This document shows, one piece after another, positions 32,129-43,165 of a DNA stretch of 64,000 bases. The number at the start of each line of letters is the position of its first letter. Position 1 is the first letter of the stretch. Source of the stretch: Hormiphora californensis (lineage: Eukaryota; Ctenophora; Tentaculata; Cydippida; Pleurobrachiidae). The position numbers and the translations under genes were made by a program. The DNA is taken from contig CM035353.1 of the NCBI GenBank assembly GCA_020137815.1, positions 7,161,298-7,225,297 on the forward strand, given 5' to 3'. The notes beneath the pieces were generated by a model. The model did no database searches, was not told where the DNA came from, and saw only the letters and a list, made by a program, of their open reading frames with translations.

Positions 32129-32980
32129 CTATGGGGTAAGCAGTCGCCGGCCATATTTAGTTCCAATCCTGATCCATATCTTCCTATAGTGAGAAGTTGG
32201 TTTATTTATCACACTAATTTTTGAAGTGAATAATAGGCCATGATCGCTGGTTATCACGCTATAAGGAGAACGCCGCCTACTCTCCTTTGTTTCAAATGTT
32301 TGGTGCCACCTGTTATAGTGGACTTTCTCCATGTTGGTGGAGCCCGGGACGTGTGGTTATATTTATTGATATTATTTATTTATTGTTTATAACGTTCTAA
32401 TTTTTCCATGATAAACAATATGCATTGTTCCGTTTTCCACTATTTTCCTGGCCTATCTGCTGTAGGAGGTAAACTTCTGCTGTCGAATGGCAGTCGCTAT
32501 TTTCGGTAATCGCAAGCAGCGATCGCTGTTTACGATGGTGAAAGCTAATACCGCTTTCACGCTGTTACGTCTTAAACCATTCACCTCTTTTTGGTCGGCA
32601 CGTTGGTTTCGTGATGGACTGATGGGGCGAGATTGCAATTGCCTTTTGGAGAATGTCTGACATTTCAGTAGACCTTCTGTTTCCTATACCATGTACTAGT
32701 GTCCTGGTCCGTGTCATGATCCAATTCCATCGTGGTTTGTTTTACTGGAAGGGCATGGGCCTGGGTTCCGGTTTGGGGGCTGTTGCCGTATTGGCGGTTT
32801 CCATTTACTTGTCGGTTAGCTCTGGGAGGTGATTGTGGAGGACCTCTTTTTTGATCTTCTGTAGCAATCTTCTTAAAGCTGATTGAGGTTGTTGAGAAAT
32901 CCGACGGTTTCCTGTTGAGTGGGATATACGGAAAAACAAATTTAATCAATTTGTTCTTTAGTTCGTCTCCTTCCTTCACT
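32129..32980 (-). pseudogene. Upstream pieces of the P2X7C-like multicopy gene
   Basis: Three minus-strand frames follow one another: 32665-32979 (polar, Gln/Asn/Pro-rich, with MELDHDTDQDTSTWYRKQ), 32453-32638 and 32129-32332 (SVITSDHGLLFTS). The order and the last motif match the family copy at 780-1700. No intact reading frame or clear splice plan was found. The function of this part is unknown. Confidence 0.35.
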
Positions 32981-33059
32981 GGGGGCTGTTGCCGTATTTC
33001 CCCGCCAACATCCTTCTCAGCTGTTACTGAAGAGATTCTGTAGAATGTCTCTGAGAAAG

Positions 33060-34096
33060 AAGAAGTGGAATCAGGAATGATTAGTGTTCTAGCTGAACAC
33101 GCCTACAATATTTGGTAGGAGGGGGGGGGGGGGTGACACGTAACGTTTTGTTACTCTAGTAAATGTAAATGAAAACATCGACTTTTTGCCCCGATTGCTG
33201 TCATTTTGTGCACAAAAAAGCTCATCAGTCATCACTGCAGCACCCTCTTGAATAAAGATAATTCCACCTGCCTATCGATCTACATATTTTATTAATGACG
33301 ATGTACTCCTAATTCCGATGTTCTATATAATGTTAAGGATAAGTAGACGAGGGTTCGTATATAATAACCTTTATATTAACTAAATTAATCAATCATAACA
33401 TAATTGGACCTGAATCTTTTCCTTCTGGGAGGGGTGATCCTGTATGAAAACAGCTCTTCCCACGTAAGATAACTCAAAATTATCACCAAGATCTCTTCAG
33501 GCAAGAGAATTAACATATTGGCTCTAATGCATGACGGAGTTATTTAGATGGTTTCAGCGTTACCCGAGTCGTAAATTGCTAACTATGTAGGGGTTTTGGC
33601 TAGCCTTTCGTCCAGTAATCTTACTATTCATGGACACAACATAATATGAGAAATAAAATATGACAGACTAGATTGTTCAACTTCCTGTCGAACCCCCCCC
33701 CCCCCCCCAATCGTCCTCTACAATGGCTCGGGTCCTCTCCGGGATTGCTAGCCCCCCTGCCTGAGTTACTTCTATTCTAAATAATAACTAATTTTCAGCA
33801 CGTATAATTTTAGAGACATCAGGGGCCGGTACCACTGCCGATGTACTTGGGGCCAGTATATCTCCATGGCAGATGTAATGGGGGGGGGGGGTATCTCAAC
33901 TGGTGTGGCACTCGTGCCAGGTGTAAGTCTAAAATCAGTTATTTCTCTATCCATACCAGTCTCCAGTGGGATGGCTTCGGTCCGGTGATTGGGTTTTTCT
34001 GCGTAGGGGCTTACTATTATATATTTTCTACATTATTATCTACAAGGTATACAAGATTGCATTAGGGTGGAGAGTTACCTGTTGTTGGTTGTTTAG
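33060..34096. other. Host spacer with homopolymers and a second F-box relic
   Basis: Poly-G at about 33121-33133, poly-C at about 33692-33708 and poly-G at about 33880-33890. About 33360-33560 repeats 28025-28265, including the F-box reading. 33710-33780 repeats 28350-28420. Confidence 0.5.
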
Positions 34097-36561
34097 CCCT
34101 TTGAGGGCGATAGGTCATATATGACACGGTCCATTCTAGACCGTCTGGAAGGCGCTACATGATGTCTAGGTGGCTAATTTTTTGTCACAAGCTAGTTTTA
34201 GGGATTTTGAACCCAAAACCACGTCCAAATCTGCTCGGAAAATCGAAGAAATTTTTTTATGGCCCATCTCGGGAGGCTAATTTAGGCCTTTTTTCAAAAA
34301 CCCCTCTCAAATTTTTGTTTTTGAGGGGCACAAATAATCCTTTGAAGGGATAAAACTACTTGACATAACAAATCGAATGCAAAAAACCGCATCAAAAAAT
34401 ATTGAAAATTGAATGAGTTATTAACGTTTTAGTCGTTGTATCATATATGACTCTATCGTCCGTAAGGGAATTCTAGTAACAAATGTCATTTGTGCAAAAG
34501 TATGCGTCCAATAGTCAAATTTTATGCTTTGAGGCAGTCTATAGCTATAATTTCTACAATCTTGAACGGTTTTTACTAGAAAAATACCCCAAATTCTACA
34601 TTTTGTATCATATATGACTCTATCGTCCCAATTGGTAAATTCTCCAAAAACATCCATAACTCGGGCTAGAAAAGGAGCTAAGAGTCAAATCAGGGCTCTA
34701 AACTGTGTAGAATCATCGCATTAGTGGGGGTAGAGCACATATTTAGGTCGCTATCTTGCCCCCTAATTGAGATAATTGGATAATTAGCCAATTATCTGTC
34801 CCGCGCATGCTAATAAATGAAACTTTGCTTTGGGAAGGAGTTATGAGGCAAATGGGGGTACTAAAATGTGTAGAATCATCACATTAGTGGGGTTAGAGCA
34901 CATATTTAGGTCTCTATCTGGACCCCTAATTGAGATAATTGGATAATTAGCTAATTAGTTGCCCTCCAGCGCTAAAAAATTAAACTTGGCGGAGTATACA
35001 AGACAAATGGGGGCACTAAAATGTGTAAAATCGTCGCCTTAGTGGGGGCAGAGCACATAGCTGAGTTTCTATTCCCGCTCCTAATTGAGATAATATAGCT
35101 AATTGACGGTTGCATAATGCCCCCTTTTCACCATATACCGTGGTTTCTAATCCTGAGCTCTTTTGTTCAATCTAAGGATCTTTTGGCATCCCTTTACCCC
35201 ATTTGTATCACCTTTGACTCGTTTTACACAATAATATAGCACTCTATACAACCCTAGACGCCGACTTCAGCTCTGTACAACCCCCTTGCTTAATCCTATA
35301 CCTCTCATAATTTCGAGATCCATACACCTTCCTAACCGATTTTTTTGGGATATCCTATTGCTCCTACAAGACGTTCAACCCCTAATGTACTACAGTTTCC
35401 CATTTTATTATTGGACACACAGTTTAGATTCCCCCTACATTATTTCTCCTCATCACTCTCACAATCTCATTGCATTTGCCACTAAGGAAACTTCTCATGA
35501 ACTCCATCGGAAATAAAGATGATCTGTAGAAGGCGTTTAGTATGGTGTATGAGAGGTCTAGCTAGGAGTAGGATGAAGCAAGGGGGTTGTACAGAGCTGA
35601 AGTCGGCGTCTAGGGTTGTATAGAGTGCTATATTATTGTGTAAAACGAGTCAAAGGTGATACAAATGGGGTAAAGGGATGCCAAAAGATCCTTAGATTGA
35701 ACAAAAGAGCTCAGGATTAGAAACCACGGTATATGGTGAAAAGGGGGCATTATGCAACCGTCAATTAGCTAATTATCTCAATTAGGAGCGGGAATAGAAA
35801 CTCAGCTATGTGCTCTGCCCCCACTAAGGCGACGATTTTACACATTTTAGTGCCCCCATTTGTCTTGTATACTCCGCCAAGTTTAATTTTTTAGCGCTGG
35901 AGGGCAACTAATTAGCTAATTATCCAATTATCTCAATTAGGGGTCCAGATAGAGACCTAAATATGTGCTCTAACCCCACTAATGTGATGATTCTACACAT
36001 TTTAGTACCCCCATTTGCCTCATAACTCCTTCCCAAAGCAAAGTTTCATTTATTAGCATGCGCGGGACAGATAATTGGCTAATTATCCAATTATCTCAAT
36101 TAGGGGGCAAGATAGCGACCTAAATATGTGCTCTACCCCCACTAATGCGATGATTCTACACAGTTTAGTGCCCTGATTTGACTCTTAGCTCCTTTTCTAG
36201 CCCGAGTTATGGATGTTTTTGGAGAATTTACCAATTGGGACGATAGAGTCATATATGATACAAAATGTAGAATTTGGGGTATTTTTCTAGTAAAAACCGT
36301 TCAAGATTGTAGAAATTATAGCTATAGACTGCCTCAAAGCATAAAATTTGACTATTGGACGCATACTTTTGCACAAATGACATTTGTTACTAGAATTCCC
36401 TTACGGACGATAGAGTCATTATATATGACACAGTGGGCCCAGCAAAAACTACATGTCGAAACTTCAAATTTCTTTTTCGAGGTAGTTTGTGGTAATAATA
36501 TCTACTTATAAACGAAAAATTAGAAAAATCTATCGAGCCAATCCTTCTCGCCCTTAAAGGG
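34097..36561. mobile_element. piggyBac-type foldback element, 2465 bp, TTAG flanks
   Basis: The left end is CCCTTTGAGGGCGATAGG and the right end CTCGCCCTTAAAGGG, each flanked by TTAG. A relative at 56941-61484 is flanked by TTAA, the classic piggyBac target. The arms match as inverted repeats from about 34430 to 35285 against 35565 to 36430, leaving a unique centre of about 280 bp. No transposase frame is present. The 78-100 aa frames here (MDVFGEFTNWDDR..) are in the arms and recur at 61131 because the element is repeated; they are not taken as genes. Confidence 0.85.
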
Positions 36562-37428
36562 TTAGGGCTTGCTGTTTCTGATGGTGCTCCATCTGGTGGA
36601 CCCTATCAGCTGATTCTTGTTGTTGCCGCGGGCCTAGCAGGAGATTGCATTGATAAACAACTGAGCCGTTGGGGTGACCTTTGATGAAGATTCGTAATCA
36701 GCTATATATAATGAAGCTGAAACGGCAGAGAGATTATTCTAAATAATAACTAATTTTCAGTATACAGTACACTTTTAAAGAAATCGGACATTTGTTTAGT
36801 AAACAAGTGTCCAATGTTTACAGATGAATTGAACAAGTGAACAAATGACGCTGACTTCTAAAGTCCTTCGAAATCTTTAGTTCTTGCATACTTCGAAATC
36901 TTGTTGCTATACATTTCATTGGTGTCATCAGCTGCCATTATGTGTCCATTCTCCTCCCAGTTTGACCACTGATCCGTGATGGTGACTCTCCCCTTCTCCT
37001 CTTTCCCAGTCTGACCACCCCGTGATGGCGACTCTCTCCGGGGAGTCCGGGCTGGTCATGTATATGTCTCTCTCTCTCTCTTCACCAGTCCTCTCCATGA
37101 GTTTGTCAAGGTGTCTCCCATATAGGCCGTCTTCTTCTTCTTAGTCTCCTCCCGCTCGGAAAGACTGTATTATATGATATGGTATAAAACTTACCGTCCA
37201 TGTCCGGTGTTAGCATTTTCCCCGTCTGAGTCAAGTATCTCCACTTTGTCTGTTTTCATATATAAACTTATTTAAATTTATATATTTTCCTCTGAGGTGG
37301 TCGGGGTGGGAGCCGGGGGAGTTTCCTCTCCCTGCTCCCGCTCTCCCCACCCATGGCAGTATTGTAGCAGTACCATAGCAAGGAAACAGTTGAAAAATTG
37401 AATGTATAGAATTACCCCAGTTTTCACC
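36562..37428. other. No gene recognised
   Basis: AT-rich with a short CT run at about 37067-37080. Nothing with support. Confidence 0.35.
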
Positions 37429-38020
37429 TCATTCATTCTTGCCAGTATGTGCTTCAATCATTTGGTCAACTTCATGAATCTTTGACACTGTCCACACACA
37501 GCTCGAAAATTCTGCAAGCTTCAGATTCTGGACAGCTTTGAAGGTTTTTGATAAATCTCTAGCCTTCATAGAAACTCTATCCCCGACTTTAGGGATGAAC
37601 GTGGCGTCGGGGAACACTCTAACACTTTGGGCTTCTTGTTGATTCCCGCCAGTCCACCCTGTTTGTTCTTTGACCTTCTCTCTGTGTAGGTGATCTCTGT
37701 TTGGTTACCGTCCTTGGTGTCACAGATCTTCAGCGAGTGAGGGCCGCCAGTTCTTCTCCTCCCCGCAAACAGAAAATCCGTTTATATTGAAATATTATTG
37801 GAACATGTGAGTGAATGGATCTGTGTTGTCCTCAATGTGGGTAATCGCCTTGGGCTTTTTATTGATTCCGGACCATCCACCTTGCTTGTTTTTCAATCTC
37901 TTAATTACTGTGTAGATATTCTCAGTTGTGTCCATTATAGTGTCATAAGAGATCTTTATGGAGTCAATCGTGAGTGCGGCCAGCTCCTCTCCGCCCCTCA
38001 GACAGAAACGTGTTTCCTGT
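37429..38020 (-). pseudogene. Two tandem, decayed exons resembling the DUF3504/tyrosine-recombinase fold
   Basis: On the minus strand about 38005-37840 reads FCLRGGEELAALTIDSIKIS, ending LKNKQGGWSGINKKPKA. About 37775-37641 repeats the start (RGGEELAALT) and, after a frameshift, the end (RRSKNKQGGLAGINKKPK). The pattern RGG.EL..L.(20-30)..SKN..GG is seen in DUF3504-type proteins related to Crypton tyrosine recombinases; this link is from memory. A 62-codon frame follows at 37617-37429. The first unit is better kept, but neither has an intact gene around it. Confidence 0.4.
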
Positions 38021-38107
38021 TGGTGGTTAACTTATATTAAATCTTTCACTTGAAAAAGTACAATTAATTAATGATAGTGTATATTAATTTAAGTATTTAA
38101 TTATTAA

Positions 38108-38332
38108 CTAATGATTCCCTTTCCACGTGGACATCCGACCTGTCGGGCACTTACCCTTATGAAGTTTCTCGACCATGTAAGGCTTTCTAAATAATGCCGA
38201 CACAAAGATGACCTCGTTAAATATCAGATTAACGTGCTTGGCCTGGCTAAATTCTTGTGCCAGGTCCATGACAATACTGTTAGATCTCACAACCTGCCTC
38301 ATTGCTTGGTGTGTTTCATTCTCCTCAGCCAC
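38108..38332 (-). CDS. Hypothetical 74-aa frame
   Basis: Reads MAEENETHQAMRQVVRSNSI, then VMDLAQEFSQAKHVN and ALFRKPYMVEKL. The stretch has a loose similarity to the middle of alpha-kinase domains (residues before the ..VE.. substrate strand), but the catalytic parts are not seen. It is probably a single relic exon. Confidence 0.25.
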   Translation of the reverse strand: MAEENETHQAMRQVVRSNSIVMDLAQEFSQAKHVNLIFNEVIFVSALFRKPYMVEKLHKGKCPTGRMSTWKGNH

Positions 38333-38950
38333 CCCCGCTCCATGTCCTTATCAAATGACTGCATGTGCAGCCAGCATGTTTATTTGGGTCTGATACATTT
38401 CAGTACCTAAGGTGGTAATGGTAAATGCTTATTAATTAATGTTAATCATGTTTGGTCTTTCTTGAGTTGGAAAGTGCACATCGATAAAGAAACCACTTCT
38501 GGTAGAAAGGTCTCTTCTATATTGTCATTAATAATTATACTCATTATTTCCTCTCTGACCTTATGATTCGTTAAAAATGGACTGTTTTTAATTTTATCTT
38601 TAACTAAAATTTGCAATTATTATTATTTATAAACTTTGAACATTATATGGCTATAATATGTAGTGTATTGGCCAACACTAAATAATGTTCATAATTCAAG
38701 TTAAATCCTTTTGTTCCTTTCCGGGCTTCAAATTAGAAGCGTGTCGTCACCAATTGTCAGTAGATCCACTATTCTTGACCTAGTACTGCTGGTGGACACA
38801 TGAATTGCATGAGTCAAGTTCTTTAAATACACTATTTCAACGGGTGACAAGCCCCGGGTTCGCTATAAAACTGTCGTGTATTTTTTAATATTAATATAAA
38901 CAATAATATGTAAAAACCTTAGAGACATTAAAAAATAATAATCTAAAGAT

Positions 38951-38990
38951 GCTAGGACTAGCAGTAAGGTTAAACTTACTGCTAGTCCTA
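38951..38990. repeat. 40-bp palindrome
   Basis: 'ctaggactagcagtaag' and its inverse around a short loop. Absent from the sister copy at about 40365. Confidence 0.85.
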
Positions 38991-39499
38991 GACCTAGGTG
39001 TTGTAGCATCACTTTGCCTCAGCCGTATATACAAACTGGGGTCCAACATACAATTTATTGTCCCTACAATTTCACAATCGAATTCAAGCAATATTACCTG
39101 AAGGTGTTCCCTGATGAGCTCGTGTTGATATTGTTGACAGTGTTGGCGAGCTCCATTGAAATTCAGGGTATCCTTGATGAGCTGATGAAGTTGACGGCAC
39201 GGGCGTGAATTCAGGGTATCCTTGCTGAGCTGATGAAGTTGACGGCACGGGCGTGTTCCATTGTACTGGTGCAACTGGTACGACTGGAATGAACTGATCC
39301 TGAAAATAAAGAATAATATTAATTAGGATCATGGGGGGGGTATAGAATATATGATGAAGCATTGAATGGTGAATTTGGTACAAGAACTTGAATCAAAGTT
39401 ACTTACTCCTATTTGTTGCACCGGAGGATGAGGATCCGAATACATCTGCTGTAGATAAGACTGGTATAAATGGTCGTAGTGTAGGTCATCTACATCAGT

Positions 39500-39710
39500 G
39501 GCACAGTCCACGTCTGACTGAGATAATCTCACTCAGACATCACAGAATTTCTCCTAAGTGTACAATCTTTTTTACAGAAATAGAGTTGCTACATAAACTA
39601 GAGATGCTCTAGTTTATGTAGCAACTCTATTTCTGTAAAAAAGATTGTACACTTAGGAGAAATTCTGTGATGTCTGAGTGAGATTATCTCACTCAGACGT
39701 GGACTGTGCC
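39500..39710. repeat. 211-bp near-perfect palindrome
   Basis: Arms of about 104 bp centred at about 39606 (ctagag-atg-ctctag) with one mismatch seen. Such a structure can form by template switching or be an assembly artefact. Confidence 0.9.
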
Positions 39711-40611
39711 CAGTCTGTTCCAACTTAGGAGTACAACCAATCTCCTCCTTAACACCTTAACAAACTCTGCAGAGTCTCACAATTTTATCTCTAACTACAA
39801 TTTGAAATTATTATATTATGTATTATGTTTGATCATTTATAAACTTTGAACATTATGATATGGCTATAATATGTAGTGTATTGGCCAATACTTATAATAT
39901 GTTCATCATTCAAGTTAAATTCTTTTGTTCCTTTGTGTTTCGGCTTCCGGGCTTCACTAAAGACAAGAGGTTTCGTATTCAGTACAAAGTGGTGTACATG
40001 ATAACGAAAAATCCAAAAACTTAAACAACTGCTCCAATTGCTATAAATTTCACCTAGTTTCTCGGGATGTATGTGTTTATTTCATACTCATCCTCAACTT
40101 GTGGCTTGTGCGATTATAATACGTCTCATGGCCTTCCGGGCTTCAAAGTAGAAGCGTTTCGTCACCAATTGTCAGTAGATCCACTATTCTTGACCTAGTA
40201 CTGCTGGTGGACACATGAATTGCATGAGTTTTTTAAATATACTATTTCAACGGGTGACAAGTCCCGGGTTCGCTATAAAACTGTCGTGTATTTTTTAATA
40301 TTAATATAAACAATAATATGTAAAAACCTTAGAGACATTAAAAATAATAATCTAAAGATGCTATAGACTTAGGTGTTGTAGCATCACTTTGCCTCAGCCG
40401 CTTTTCCGTAGTTAATGGCGTGTCAATGGTGTCCTGTACGATTGCAGCCATTCGTTTCTCTGAAGTGAAACAAATAATGGGTTTCCAAGGTTAGTTAGGG
40501 TATCCAAGGTTAGTTAGGGATATCACGTGGAACCAGGAATCTTGACGAAAATCAAGTCTCTAAGACCGTTTTTAATAACCTTAAAAGAAGCGGCTCTTTT
40601 ACCTCTCCTCT

Positions 40612-41061
40612 TCATTCCCAGATCCAGTGCCGAAACAACTGGATATAATACATCAGCTTTGCAAAGAGATCGCCTAAAATATCAGCTTGAAGCTCCACTC
40701 TTTTCAAAATCGACAATATATCAGTGATGCCACACACTGGAGTGTTTAGCTCAGCTGATAAAATATTCCAGAACTCGCTGGCCCACCTCTGTTCGGTACC
40801 ACCAGCCAATAGTTGAAGATCGAAAGGAAGACTCGAGGGAGTTCTTACCATGGGGTAAAAATCGGTCTTCTTCGACTCCGCAATATCGTCCAATACGTCA
40901 GCAAAGTCTTTAACAACATCGCCGACATAAGCATTGGGAGATCTCTCCACTTTAATATTATCTAAATTGGCCTTTGCCTTTTCAAGATCAAAAGCCGGTC
41001 TTGTGACCTCAGTATTCCTATTACCAATACCCGAAGAAGAATGTCCTTCGTCAATAAACAA
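40612..41061 (-). CDS. Hypothetical 149-aa frame
   Basis: The minus frame has a helical, charged composition (AFDLEKAKANLDNIKVER, DVVKDFADVLDDIAESKK) and a hydrophobic, Leu-rich C-terminal third (GITDILSILKRVELQADILG). No recognised domain. A plus-strand frame over 40527-40727 overlaps it. It could be an internal exon, since the start is not preceded by promoter-like sequence and the frame ends in RHWIWE. Confidence 0.35.
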   Translation of the reverse strand: MFIDEGHSSSGIGNRNTEVTRPAFDLEKAKANLDNIKVERSPNAYVGDVVKDFADVLDDIAESKKTDFYPMVRTPSSLPFDLQLLAGGTEQRWASEFWNILSAELNTPVCGITDILSILKRVELQADILGDLFAKLMYYIQLFRHWIWE

Positions 41062-42560
41062 TAAGAGGGTATCTAATTAATAAGACCAAATGATAAATAA
41101 CCGTAACTCATGAGACCAATAATTAATAAGACCAAGTAAAATATATATAAGTTAAGATAACAATGGAACATAGGCCGTGGAATATAGGTGGAATACCGAA
41201 TACTGGGACCGATGCTCACTCGATTCCCTCTTGTTCAGGGAATGATACGAGGATTGCAATATGTTAACAGGTACCCTTGGTGTTACGCGCTGGTTTACTC
41301 AGGTAGACAGGCTCACGACAGCGGGAAATAAAAGGGGGTAAAAAGATAGAAAACTATAAATCAATGTCAAGATCCTCTTCGTGAGTGAGAACGGGTCCCG
41401 ATCCTTCCTTCTTCCTCTTCTTAAGTACCCCTCGTCTTGCCCGCGTGGCCGTTGTTCTTGTTGTGACTATCTTACTGTTATGTCTATCTTGATCATCCTC
41501 ACTGTTGAGTCATCTACGTAATCTGCCGCCACGTCTTCTGCTGGGCAATCATAATAACCAGTCTGGGAAATATAAATGTTAGACATGGGTAGTACTGCAA
41601 TCTTGCTGTGGAGAATGCTGTGAGAAGTGCTGCATGCCGATTCACTGTACTAAATGGAAATACTGAGATGTCATTGTACTATGGAAATACTGTGTGAAGA
41701 AACACTGTTACAACAAATATTAGGGAAAATAGCGCCGATAGACTGTTTCTTGCTGTCTCCCTTTTGGATTGATGGGGATTCAAAAACTTCTTCCCCTGAT
41801 ATACTCGAAGGACGCCATTATGTATCTCCTTAGCTCCATTATTATGGTCTTTGGATGTATCTTGCTTGTGGTTTTTAGCAAAGAGTCCACCATTGGATAA
41901 AGAATAATCTTTAAATCATCCCATATTTATTATATATGGGATGATTTAAAGATTATTCTTTATCCAATGGTGGACTCTTTGCTAAAAACCACAAGCAAGA
42001 TACATCCATATATTATATATCCCCTCATACTGACGTGGCATCTAGACGCACGTTAATTATAAACAATTATTATTATAAATAATATATAAACAATAAGTTT
42101 ACCGTGCACTATAATTAAAGAAACTAAATATCTATGTTATACAAACAAATGACATTGTTACTGGCTTTCCATTCCTGGAATTCACACAACTATTCTCGCT
42201 ATAACTCCGTGTCCTTGCTGCTCCCTGCTGCTCCCTGGTCATTTATATTGCGTTGTTCGCTTATAATCAGTCTTCAAACCGGGAAGGAAACTGCCAGGGT
42301 ACTGGCCCGCTGTATAACTTCCTCAGCTTCATCATTTTACGCGGAAGATGCCATTACGCCAGGGATTGTTTTATAATAAATTACTGTGGGGGTAGCTATG
42401 AACTTGATCGTTGTTTACCCCCACATAATAAACGCCATTTTATTCCCGGAATACTCGAAGAATTGCCTCTGAATGTCCACCACTGTGCTCTGTTTAGGGG
42501 GCTTAGAGTTAGAGTGGATTGCAGGGTGATGATATTTTTGTTATTCCCGTAATCGACTGG
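41062..42560. other. Spacer with one long palindrome
   Basis: Apart from the palindrome at 41852-42008, only short frames (80-99 aa, plus strand near 42134-42552) without recognisable domains. Confidence 0.35.
41852..42008. repeat. 157-bp near-perfect palindrome
   Basis: Arms of about 70 bp from 'tggatgtatcttgcttgtgg' to its inverse, centred at about 41930 (catatttattatatatg). Confidence 0.9.
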
Positions 42561-42569
42561 TGGTTTTTA

Positions 42570-42935
42570 TTATTTTGACCGCCGTATTGAAATACATGCA
42601 GATGGGACATAACGTGTTGGGCATAAAAAATGTCCCCCCTAGACTAGCATAGTTCCAGATATCGTAGAGCTCTAAAATTTCACACAGCTGTTCTATGGGA
42701 CAAATAAATAGGTTCCGCAAAATTTCAGACTTGTAGCTCAAAGTTCATTTTTTGATAGGAATGAACATTATCATTCATTCCAAAAAACATGATTATTCGG
42801 TCCAGAAGTAAAACTATTGTCTTTGGCTTTCGATTTTGTTTCATATGCGACCAAGAAAAGCCAAAACGGACAACCACAAGGCACACAGTGGTCATGTTTC
42901 TGACAGTTAGTCAGGTCATGTGATCCCCACCGGGG
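42570..42935. repeat. Diverged single-arm copy of the CCGTGTGGGGC element
   Basis: Shares 'gttccagatatcgt', 'gacaaataaata', 'aatgaacatt.tcattcatt' and 'gtcaggtcatgtgatc' with 29244-29900, in the same order. The second arm is missing. Confidence 0.7.
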
Positions 42936-42984
42936 TTCCCCAGGGGCACCATGCCCCTACTCGGTTTTTAGGAAGGGAACACCC

Positions 42985-43165
42985 GGCCAATTGATTTGGA
43001 CCCGCCGGTGCCTGTTTTAGGGTGGCAACAGGAGCCCTGGCGTGTAAGCAATGGTGTATAAGCTACATATGTGTTATACGTGTTTTTTGGAACACCCGGC
43101 CAATTGATTTGGACCTGCCGGTGCCTGTTTAAGGATGGCAACAGGAGCCCTGGCGTATTAGCAAT
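42985..43165. repeat. Tandem pair, about 103-bp period
   Basis: 'acacccggccaattgatttg' and 'gcaacaggagccctggcgt' occur at 42988 and 43028, and again at 43091 and 43138. A GC-richer stretch follows to about 43570 with C-rich runs. No gene is seen. Confidence 0.75.

Larger units (their letters stand above)
38585..40400. repeat. Direct duplication (38585-39024 and 39779-40400)
   Basis: Both copies contain 'tagtgtattggccaa', 'cgtcaccaattgtcagtaga', 'tactgctggtggacacatga' and 'gggttcgctataaaactgtc', in the same order and strand. Copy 2 has about 185 extra bases near 39950-40135. Copy 1 has an extra 40-bp palindrome at 38951-38990. Terminal repeats of a lost element or a plain segmental duplication are both possible. 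No element body or TG..CA ends were found. Confidence 0.7.

Noticed and set aside
34421-36511. Repeated 78-124 aa frame beginning MDVFGEFTNWDDRV (three places)
   Set aside because: It lies in the inverted arms of the foldback transposon and recurs with it. No start context, no domain, and it overlaps the inverted structure.
38108-38332. Alpha-kinase gene
   Set aside because: Only a loose match over about 40 residues and none of the catalytic motifs, so it is listed as hypothetical only.
38585-40400. LTR retrotransposon
   Set aside because: The direct repeats lack TG..CA ends, primer-binding site and polypurine tract, and no gag/pol is between them.
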